Assembly (NCBI GenBank): GCA_018971195.1
Contig: JAGXBK010000010.1
Location: forward strand, 1 to 38,771
From: Betaproteobacteria bacterium
GTDB taxonomy: Bacteria > Pseudomonadota > Gammaproteobacteria > Burkholderiales > Casimicrobiaceae
Length of the DNA: 38,771 nucleotides
Direction: 5' to 3'
Shown: piece after piece, positions 10,486-16,625 of the stretch
Layout: every line of letters starts with the position of its first letter
Position numbering within the stretch: the stretch's first letter is position 1
Position numbers and translations under genes: made by a program
The notes under the pieces: generated by a model
The model's input: only the letters and a program-made list of their open reading frames with translations
What the model was told of the DNA's origin: nothing
The model's database searches: none

Positions 10486-11800
10486 CGTCCTGCAGGTCGT
10501 CGATCGAGAGCGTGCCGACTGCGGACTTCAGGCGCAGGACACCGAGCAGGTAGTTGAAAAACGCCTGCGCGAGGTCGCGCCGCCGCTGGAACACGTTCTG
10601 CTGCGTGTTCAGGACATCGAGGTTCGTGCGCACGCCGACCTCCTGCCCGGTCTTGTTCGATTCGTAGGCGGTGTTCGCGGAAACCAGCGCCTGCTCGAAC
10701 GCCTTGACTGACGCTGCGGCGCTGGTGACCCCGGTGAACCCGGTCTGCGCACTGAACAGCGCATTGCGCCGCGCGAGCTCGAGGTTCTGGCGCGCGTTGT
10801 CCTGCTGCGCAATCGCCTGCCTCACCCTGGAATCGACGAAGCCGCCCTGGTAGAGCGGGACCGTCAGCGCCAGCCCGATGATCGCCTGGCGCGAATCGAT
10901 GGTCGTTCCGGTCAGCGTGCTGCCGTTCGACGCCTGGGCGTTGTAGCTGCCGACGAGGTCGAGGGTCGGCAGGTGGCCGGCGCGCTGCCGCTCGATCTCG
11001 AGGCTCGCGATCTCGCTGTTGAATTGCGCGATCTTCACCGCGAGGTTGTCGGACAGGGCGTGGTCGACCCAGTAATCGAGTGAATCCGGCGTCGGCAGGG
11101 TCGGCTCGAACGACGGACCCAGCGGCTTGAGGTCGGTCGGATTGCGGCCGATGATCGCACGCAGCGCAGTGCGCTTGTTGTCGAGGTCGTTCTTCGACGA
11201 GATCTCCTGCGCCACGATCGCGTCGTAGGCGGCCTGAGCCTCGTTGGTGTCGGTGATCGTCGCGACGCCGACCTCGAAGTTGCGCTTCGCCTGCGCGAGC
11301 TGCTCGGACACCGCCGCCTTCTGGCTGTCGGCGAGGTCGACATTGAACTGCGCGAGCAGGACGTCGAAATACGCCCCCGCGACGCGCAGCATCAGGTCCT
11401 GTTTCGCGGCCTCCAGCGTGTAACCGGCCTGCTCGACCTGCTTGTCGGCCTCGGACAGCGCGATCTGGTTCGCTTTCCGGTACAGCGGTTGCGAAGCCGA
11501 GACCCCCAGCCCCCCGAACCAGAAGCTGCGATTGACGTCGACGCGCGGGTCACTGTGGATCGACGCGTCGTAGTTGTTGGCGTTCATCGCACCGGTCACG
11601 CTGACGCTCGGCAGCAGTCCCGCGCGCGCCTGCGGAACCGCCTCCCTGGTCGCCCGGTAGCTGGCACGCGCCGCGGCGAGCGTCGGGTCGCTGCGCTCGG
11701 CTTCCCGATAGACCTGGATCAGGTCCTCGGCGGCGACCGGCGCGCAATGCAGGACCGCCGCGAGGAGCGATGCGGCAATGGCGGATGACAGTCGTATCAT
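10463..11800 (-). CDS. tolC: TolC-family outer-membrane channel protein
   Basis: Trimeric outer-membrane exit duct for tripartite efflux pumps and type I secretion. The 445-aa precursor has a Sec signal peptide (cleavage near residue 24, VAA/ED) followed by two OEP repeats with long Ala/Gln-rich helices; SVSVTGAMNANNYD and TLDLVGSYNAQAS are the beta-strand halves of each repeat. Starts at 11800, with no good Shine-Dalgarno visible. Preceded by the pcm-like gene with 68 bp between them, the usual betaproteobacterial order. It is the only TolC-type gene here and could serve both the RND pump and the lipoprotein-adaptor ABC exporter encoded 1-9 kb away (inference). Confidence 0.94.
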   Translation of the reverse strand: MIRLSSAIAASLLAAVLHCAPVAAEDLIQVYREAERSDPTLAAARASYRATREAVPQARAGLLPSVSVTGAMNANNYDASIHSDPRVDVNRSFWFGGLGVSASQPLYRKANQIALSEADKQVEQAGYTLEAAKQDLMLRVAGAYFDVLLAQFNVDLADSQKAAVSEQLAQAKRNFEVGVATITDTNEAQAAYDAIVAQEISSKNDLDNKRTALRAIIGRNPTDLKPLGPSFEPTLPTPDSLDYWVDHALSDNLAVKIAQFNSEIASLEIERQRAGHLPTLDLVGSYNAQASNGSTLTGTTIDSRQAIIGLALTVPLYQGGFVDSRVRQAIAQQDNARQNLELARRNALFSAQTGFTGVTSAAASVKAFEQALVSANTAYESNKTGQEVGVRTNLDVLNTQQNVFQRRRDLAQAFFNYLLGVLRLKSAVGTLSIDDLQDVNRRLLG

Positions 11801-11868
11801 CGGAGGGGCTCGAAAAAGAGGTTGTCGCGTCGTCGGGTCCGGCGCGCGGGTCGCCGGGCGATGGCAGA

Positions 11869-12528
11869 TCAGAATGCGAACCGCTCGGGAGTCATGGCGT
11901 TCTCCAGCGGCGCGACGACGGTCTCGAACAGATCGACGGTGACATGCGAGTCTGGCGCGTTCCAGCGAATCAGGCGCGCCGTCATCGCCGGTGCCTCACC
12001 CACGACCGCGAACACCCGGCCGCCCGGCAGGAGCTGCTCGAGGAAACGCCCGGGAAGGATCGGTGTCGAGCCGGTCAGAACGATCACGTCGTAGGTGTCG
12101 CTCCCGTAGCCGCGGCTGCCGTCGCCGACCTCGACCCGGGTATTGGAATGGCCCATGCGCCCGAGCCTGGCGCGCGCGTCGGCAGCGAGCGCCGGATCGA
12201 TTTCGACGCTGGTCACCTGGGCGGCCATGCTCGCCAGCAGTGCGCAGAAATAGCCGCTGCCGGTGCCAATTTCGAGAACGCGATCGGACTCGGAGGGCGC
12301 AAGCTCCTGCAGCACCCGCGCCTCCATTTTCGGTGTCCACATCCGCGCGCGGCCGGACAATGGCAACTCGAGGTCGGCGAACGCGAGCGCGCGATACGCG
12401 GGCGGCACGAAATCCTCGCGCTTGACCTTGAACAGGAGATCGAGCACGCGCGGATCGAGCACCTCCCACGGTCGAATCTGCTGCTCGATCATGTTGTAGC
12501 GTGCCTGCTCGTAGTCGAATGCCTTCAT
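11869..12528 (-). CDS. Protein-L-isoaspartate O-methyltransferase-like SAM enzyme
   Basis: Class I SAM-dependent methyltransferase of 219 aa from the ATG at 12528. The SAM-binding motif VLEIGTGSGYF is at 84-94, followed by SVEIDP. It belongs to the PCMT family, which repairs isoaspartyl residues, but the segments around the active site differ from classical Pcm: RMWTPKMEA (62-70) stands where the usual Ser-Gln-Pro substrate loop would be, and VLTGSTP replaces the common VTAAAP. True repair activity is therefore uncertain. It is commonly found upstream of tolC in betaproteobacteria, as here. Confidence 0.85.
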   Translation of the reverse strand: MKAFDYEQARYNMIEQQIRPWEVLDPRVLDLLFKVKREDFVPPAYRALAFADLELPLSGRARMWTPKMEARVLQELAPSESDRVLEIGTGSGYFCALLASMAAQVTSVEIDPALAADARARLGRMGHSNTRVEVGDGSRGYGSDTYDVIVLTGSTPILPGRFLEQLLPGGRVFAVVGEAPAMTARLIRWNAPDSHVTVDLFETVVAPLENAMTPERFAF

Positions 12529-12613
12529 TGCGCTGTCCCTGGCTGGAGCGATTCGGCGGTGCCCCCGCGCGACCGGTTCTGTCGACCGTCACGGCACGAC
12601 TGCCTTCGAGGCA

Positions 12614-12630
12614 AATGACCGCGGGTCATT
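12614..12630. promoter_or_regulatory. 17-bp perfect dyad at the pcm promoter
   Basis: AATGACC-GCG-GGTCATT has perfect 7-bp arms. It overlaps the end of the candidate -10 element (12628-12633) and the expected transcription start, a classical repressor position. The binding protein is unknown. Confidence 0.4.
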
Positions 12631-12636
12631 GTATCA
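12628..12636 (-). promoter_or_regulatory. Extended -10 promoter candidate for pcm-tolC
   Basis: On the minus strand the sequence reads TGATACAAT, an extended -10 (TGn plus TACAAT, 5/6). No good -35 is present; that position falls inside the arm of the neighbouring inverted repeat. The leader to pcm would be about 90 nt. Confidence 0.45.
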
Positions 12637-12644
12637 AACCCCCC

Positions 12645-12850
12645 GCGATTAATTGGGGTCAGAGCTGTAATAAGCCGGTGCGTAAATGGGGTCAGAGCTG
12701 CGTAAATGGGGTCAGAGCTGTAATAAACCGCGGACGAGAGCGGTCGTGCATGCGCATCGGAATTCGGTTTATTACAGCTCTGACCCCATTTACGCAGCTC
12801 TGACCCCATTTACGCACCGGCTTATTACAGCTCTGACCCCAATTAATCGC
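12645..12850. repeat. Perfect 86-bp inverted repeat carrying six GGGGTCAGAGCTG boxes
   Basis: Left arm 12645-12730 and right arm 12765-12850 are exact reverse complements over 86 bp; the loop is 34 bp (12731-12764). Each arm holds three copies of GGGGTCAGAGCTG: 12655-12667, 12688-12700 and 12708-12720 on the plus strand, mirrored at 12775-12787, 12795-12807 and 12828-12840. Boxes alternate with AT-rich spacers such as GCGTAAAT and TAATAA, unlike the surrounding GC-rich DNA. Short open frames across it translate the same peptide from both arms and are by-products of the repeat, not genes. This element accounts for most of the 324-bp gap between pcm and the ABC permease. It resembles non-autonomous palindromic elements linked to Y1/REP-type transposases (inference); no transposase lies in the window. 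Confidence 0.95.
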
Positions 12851-12852
12851 AA

Positions 12853-14013
12853 TCAATCGAGTGTGCGCCGGTAACGAAGCAGCGCGATCGCCGCGACGGC
12901 GACCAGGAATGCGGCAAGCGGCCAGAGGTGCGGGGCGATCTGCCGAGCGTCGTTTCCCTTGAGCAGCACGCCGCGAACGATCCGCAGGAAATGGGTCAGG
13001 GGGAACACCTCGCCCAGCCATTGCGCCCATCCGGGCATCCCCCGGAACGGAAACATGAAACCCGACAGCAGCATCGACGGGAGGAAGAAGAAGAACGTCA
13101 TCTGCATCGCCTGCAGCTGGTTGGTGGCGACCGTCGAGATCGCGAATCCCAGGGCCAGCAGCGCGGCAATATAGAGCATCATGGCGGCGAACAGCAAAGG
13201 CAGGCTGCCGATCATTGGAACGTCGAACAGGACCTTGGCCGCGGCCATGATGATGACGGCCTGGACCAATCCGACTGCGATGTAAGGCACGATCTTCGCG
13301 GCCATCACCTCCAGCGGGCGGGCGGGTGTCGCGAGGAGACTCTCGAAAGTCCCGCGCTCGCGCTCGCGGGTCACGGCAAACGCCGTCATCATCACCATCG
13401 TCATCTGCAGGATCACGCCGAGCAGCCCGGGAACGATGTTGTACTGCGTCACCCCTTCGGCGTTGTAGCGGCGCTGGATGTCGACGGCGAATGGCGCCGC
13501 CGTCTGCGCCAGCCGTGCGAGCGGCCCGGTCAGGTCATGCGCGAGCGCGCCGGCCCCGGCCTGCGACACCGCGGCGATCGCGTTGCTGGCGGCGGACGGG
13601 TCGGTCGCATCAGCGGCGAGCAGCAGCGAAGGCTGCTCGCCACGCAGCAAGGCCCTCGAGAATCCGGCCGGGATGACGATCGCGAACTGGACGTCGCCCC
13701 GGTCGAGCATCCGGTCGGCGTCGGACTCGGAGCCCGGTGTCCGGTCGATCGCGAAATAGCCGGTGTTGCGCAGGCCCTGCACGATGCTGCGCGTGAATTC
13801 GCTGTGGTCGTAGTCGACGACCGCGGTCGGAAGTGACTTCGGGTCGGTGTTGATCGCGTACCCGAACAGCACGACCTGCAGGATCGGAACGCCGACGATC
13901 ATCGCGAACGTCAGCCGGTCGCGCCGCATCTGCACGAATTCCTTGAGCGCGATCGCCCACGCGCGGGCGAGCGAGAACCCGGCTGTCCGCGTGCCCCCGG
14001 CGTCAGGCGACAT
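12853..14013 (-). CDS. ABC-2 type exporter permease (YbhS/YbhR-like)
   Basis: Inner-membrane subunit of a drug or lipid exporter. The 386-aa protein has an N-terminal membrane segment (about 35-55), a large periplasmic domain (to about 205), then five hydrophobic segments, ending in the typical RYRRTLD. The ATG at 14013 lies inside the end of the ATPase gene (11-bp overlap), so it is translationally coupled. Related operons usually carry two permease genes; only one is present here, and the 86-bp inverted repeat starts 2 bp after its stop. The protein may act as a homodimer, or a second permease may have been lost. Confidence 0.9.
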   Translation of the reverse strand: MSPDAGGTRTAGFSLARAWAIALKEFVQMRRDRLTFAMIVGVPILQVVLFGYAINTDPKSLPTAVVDYDHSEFTRSIVQGLRNTGYFAIDRTPGSESDADRMLDRGDVQFAIVIPAGFSRALLRGEQPSLLLAADATDPSAASNAIAAVSQAGAGALAHDLTGPLARLAQTAAPFAVDIQRRYNAEGVTQYNIVPGLLGVILQMTMVMMTAFAVTRERERGTFESLLATPARPLEVMAAKIVPYIAVGLVQAVIIMAAAKVLFDVPMIGSLPLLFAAMMLYIAALLALGFAISTVATNQLQAMQMTFFFFLPSMLLSGFMFPFRGMPGWAQWLGEVFPLTHFLRIVRGVLLKGNDARQIAPHLWPLAAFLVAVAAIALLRYRRTLD

Positions 14014-14971
14014 TGTCGGGCGCCCCCTGCATCAGGCTGACGAACACGTCCTCGAGCGACGTCGGCGAACGCAGCACGCCGAATTCGTCCTGCCCGGCCA
14101 CGCCCTGCAGCACCCGTGACAGGGCCTCCGCGTCGCGCCCGGACACGCGCAATGTGACGCCGAAAGGAATCACCGTATCGACTTCCGGACGCCCGCGCAG
14201 CTGCTGCGCCAGCAGCGCCAGCGCGCGCTCGCCGCCCGCCCCGTGCACCGAGATCACCCAGGTCGCGAGGCCGGAATGCCCGATCACCTCGTCCGCCGTC
14301 CCGTCGACCAGCAGCTTCCCGAAGGCGATGTAGGCCAGCCGGTGGCAGCGCTCGGCCTCGTCCATGTAGTGCGTGCTGACGAGCACCGTGATGCCCTCGG
14401 CCGCGAGGGCGTGGATCCGCTCCCAGAAATCGCGGCGGGCCTTGGGATCGACGCCGGCCGTCGGCTCGTCGAGAAGCAGCAGCCGCGGGGAATGCAGCGT
14501 GCAGCTTGCGAGCGCCAGGCGCTGCTTCCAGCCGCCCGACAGCGTTCCCGCGAGTTGCTTGCGCCTCGCGGCCAAGCCGAGCTTCTCCAGCGTCGCCGCG
14601 ACCGCCTCCCTGCGTCGCGCAACGCCATACATCCTTGCCACGAAATCGAGGTTTTCCTGGATCGACAGGTCGTCGTAGAGGCTGAAGCGCTGCGTCATGT
14701 ACCCGACTTCGCACTTGATCGCCTCGGCCTGCTGCCGCAGGTCGTAGCCGAGGCAGGTCCCGCTGCCCTCGTCGGGCGTCAGCAGCCCGCAAAGCATGCG
14801 GATCGTCGTCGTCTTGCCGCTGCCGTTCGGTCCCAGGAAGCCGAAGATCTGGCCGCGCTCGACGCGAATCGAGAAGTTGTCGACGACCGCGCGGCCGCCA
14901 TAGCGTTTGGTGAGGCCGCGCACGTCGATGGCCGGCTGCGGCCGCGCCGCCGACTGCATCTGCGGCGTCAT
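14003..14971 (-). CDS. ABC exporter ATP-binding protein (YbhF-like, single domain)
   Basis: Energises the adjacent ABC-2 permease. The 322-aa protein has Walker A GPNGSGKT (47-54), signature LSGGWKQR, Walker B LLLLDEPTAGVDP and the H-loop STHYMDEAERC, then a C-terminal domain of about 90 aa found in exporter ATPases. It has a single nucleotide-binding domain, whereas E. coli YbhF has two. The ATG at 14971 overlaps the stop of the adaptor gene (ATGA), which fixes the start. Confidence 0.92.
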   Translation of the reverse strand: MTPQMQSAARPQPAIDVRGLTKRYGGRAVVDNFSIRVERGQIFGFLGPNGSGKTTTIRMLCGLLTPDEGSGTCLGYDLRQQAEAIKCEVGYMTQRFSLYDDLSIQENLDFVARMYGVARRREAVAATLEKLGLAARRKQLAGTLSGGWKQRLALASCTLHSPRLLLLDEPTAGVDPKARRDFWERIHALAAEGITVLVSTHYMDEAERCHRLAYIAFGKLLVDGTADEVIGHSGLATWVISVHGAGGERALALLAQQLRGRPEVDTVIPFGVTLRVSGRDAEALSRVLQGVAGQDEFGVLRSPTSLEDVFVSLMQGAPDNVA

Positions 14972-15933
14972 CGCGCGGGCGCTGCCAGCGTGACTTCGAC
15001 CGGCAACCCGGGATGCAGCGCCGCAACGGGCACCTCCGGGCGCGCCTCCACCAGATAAACGAGCTTGGACCGGCTTTCGCGGCTGTAGATGACCGGCGGC
15101 GTGTACTCGGCCTGCGGGGCGATGAAGCGCACGCGCGCGGCGATGTCCTGCGCACAGCCGTCGCAGCGGACGGTGACCGCGTCGCCGGCCTTGATCGTCG
15201 CAAGCTGCGCTTCGGGCACGAAAAAGCGAACTTTCACGTTGCCCGGCGGGAGCAGCGACACGACCGGCGCGCCCGCGGCGACCCATTCGCCGGGTCGGTA
15301 GAGCGTATCGTCGACGAGGCCGGCGGCAGGCGCCGCCTGCGACTTCTGGTCGATGCGCCACTGTGCCTGGGACAGCGCGTCGCTCGCCGCCCTGACCTCG
15401 GCGCTTGCCGCGGCGATCGCGTCGCCCCGCGCGGGCAGATTGGCGACACGCACCTGCGCGACGAGCTCCGCGACCCGCGCCCGGTCGCGATCGCGCGCCG
15501 CCACGGCCGCGTCCTGCTGCTGGGGCGGCAGGAACCGGTCCGCGACCAGCTTGCGCGTGCGGGCGAGGTCGGCCTCGCTCTGCACAAGCGACGCCTGCGC
15601 CTGCGCGAGCTGCGCACGGACCGCCGCGACCTCGGGAGGCCTGCGACCCTTCTCGAGATCGGCCAGCGTCGCCTGTGCCTGGCGGACCCGCGCTTCGGCT
15701 TCCGAGCGCGCCGCGCGTTCCTGCGCGTCCTCGAGCGAGAACAACGGCGCGCCCTGCGCCACCTGGGTACCGCGCTCCACCGCGAGGCGGATGAGGGTGC
15801 CGGAAAGCGGCGATGCGACGCGCACGTACTCGCCCTCGACGTAACCCGGATAGTAGGTCGCCGCGCGGTCGGGACTGCAGCCGGCGATCGCGAGGACCGC
15901 AGCGGCAAGCACGGCGGATGTTTCGCGGCGCAC
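14968..15933 (-). CDS. HlyD/YbhG-family efflux adaptor, predicted lipoprotein
   Basis: Periplasmic adaptor linking the ABC exporter to an outer-membrane channel. I chose the GTG at 15933 because it lies 2 nt after the tetR stop and yields a lipoprotein signal with the lipobox IAGC at 16-19; the only ATG codons upstream would overlap tetR. The 321-aa product has a lipoyl-like half-motif (SPLSGTLIRL), long Ala/Gln/Arg coiled-coil helices (about 75-205), the second lipoyl half and a beta-barrel domain (VKVRFFVPEAQL). A lipid anchor instead of an N-terminal membrane helix is seen in RND adaptors such as AcrA and is less usual in this group. Confidence 0.88.
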   Translation of the reverse strand: MRRETSAVLAAAVLAIAGCSPDRAATYYPGYVEGEYVRVASPLSGTLIRLAVERGTQVAQGAPLFSLEDAQERAARSEAEARVRQAQATLADLEKGRRPPEVAAVRAQLAQAQASLVQSEADLARTRKLVADRFLPPQQQDAAVAARDRDRARVAELVAQVRVANLPARGDAIAAASAEVRAASDALSQAQWRIDQKSQAAPAAGLVDDTLYRPGEWVAAGAPVVSLLPPGNVKVRFFVPEAQLATIKAGDAVTVRCDGCAQDIAARVRFIAPQAEYTPPVIYSRESRSKLVYLVEARPEVPVAALHPGLPVEVTLAAPAR

Positions 15934-15935
15934 GA

Positions 15936-16589
15936 TCAGCGGCGCCGCGTCCTGGCAGGACGGGCCGGCGCCGCGGCGAGCCCTGCCAGCGCACAGTCGG
16001 CGCGCTCGGCGATCGCGGCGTCGGTCGCGACGTCCTTCGCGAAGCGCGCCGCCACCTCGCGCCGTGCGAGGCCGCGCTCGCTCAACGAGGCCGCAACCAG
16101 CAGCGGCGCCGCGACGCTGCCCGCGAGCAACGCCAGCGCCTGTGCGGGCGCCATCGCCTTCAGCACGCCTTCGCGCTGCCCGTCCTCGATGAGTCCCCGG
16201 ATCACCCCGAGGTGTCGGTGGACGTTCGCGCGCAGGAACGCGCCGGCCTGCGGCTCGCCGGAAAGCGCATCGACCAGCAGGCGCCGGAGCAGGCTCGCAT
16301 GGTCGCGCGCGAATCGGCCGAGGACGCACAGAGCTGCACGCAACGCGTCCACCGCGGGAACGGCGCTCGCCGCGAGCTCGAGGTTCGCGAACATCTCGTC
16401 GTAGAGCTGCTGCAGCAGGCGCCTGACGAACTCGTCCTTGTTCCCGAAGTGGTAATGGAACATCCCGAGGTTCACGCCGGCGCGCTCGGCGACTTTGCGC
16501 ACCGTCATCGCGGCTGCGCCCGTCTGCGGGAACAGCTCCCGTCCGGCCTTCAGCAGCAGCGCGTCCACATTGCGCGAGGGGCGTGGCAT
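15936..16589 (-). CDS. TetR/AcrR-family repressor
   Basis: Transcription factor of 217 aa with an N-terminal helix-turn-helix (about 28-60, MTVRKVAERAGVNLGMFHYHF) and a divergent C-terminal ligand domain. First gene of the operon tetR-adaptor-ATPase-permease. A 24-bp near-palindrome overlaps its own promoter at 16594-16617, so it probably represses its operon until an inducer binds. The HTH resembles that of CecR (YbiH), which controls ybhFSR in E. coli; this matches the neighbouring YbhG/F/S-like genes (inference). The Ala/Arg-rich C-terminus (ARPARTRRR) is low complexity. Confidence 0.92.
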   Translation of the reverse strand: MPRPSRNVDALLLKAGRELFPQTGAAAMTVRKVAERAGVNLGMFHYHFGNKDEFVRRLLQQLYDEMFANLELAASAVPAVDALRAALCVLGRFARDHASLLRRLLVDALSGEPQAGAFLRANVHRHLGVIRGLIEDGQREGVLKAMAPAQALALLAGSVAAPLLVAASLSERGLARREVAARFAKDVATDAAIAERADCALAGLAAAPARPARTRRR

Positions 16590-16593
16590 GCAT

Positions 16594-16617
16594 ATAACTA
16601 TACGATCGTTTAATTAT
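16594..16617. promoter_or_regulatory. 24-bp near-palindromic operator for the TetR protein
   Basis: Centred on ACGATCGT (16602-16609) with outer arms ATAA and TTAT; 10 of 12 base pairs are symmetric. It is AT-rich in a GC-rich region, lies between tetR and the RND gene, and overlaps the -10 element and spacer of the tetR promoter. It also contains the TAA stop codon of the RND gene (16614-16616). Confidence 0.6.
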
Positions 16618-16625
16618 CTGGTCAA
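16597..16625 (-). promoter_or_regulatory. Sigma-70 promoter for tetR-adaptor-ABC operon
   Basis: Minus strand: -35 TTGACC (16625-16620, 5/6), 17-bp spacer, -10 TATAGT (16602-16597, 5/6). The -35 doubles as the Leu-Thr codons at the end of the RND gene. The start site would fall about at 16590, giving an almost leaderless tetR mRNA. Confidence 0.6.

Noticed and set aside
12645-12850. CRISPR array
   Set aside because: The six boxes are in two mirrored sets with spacers of varied, very short length and no unique spacers; no cas genes are present.
12501-13030. Short open frames on both strands over the inverted repeat, encoding the same peptide
   Set aside because: They are produced by the repeat itself; the same peptide appears from both arms, there is no ribosome site, and they overlap pcm or the permease.
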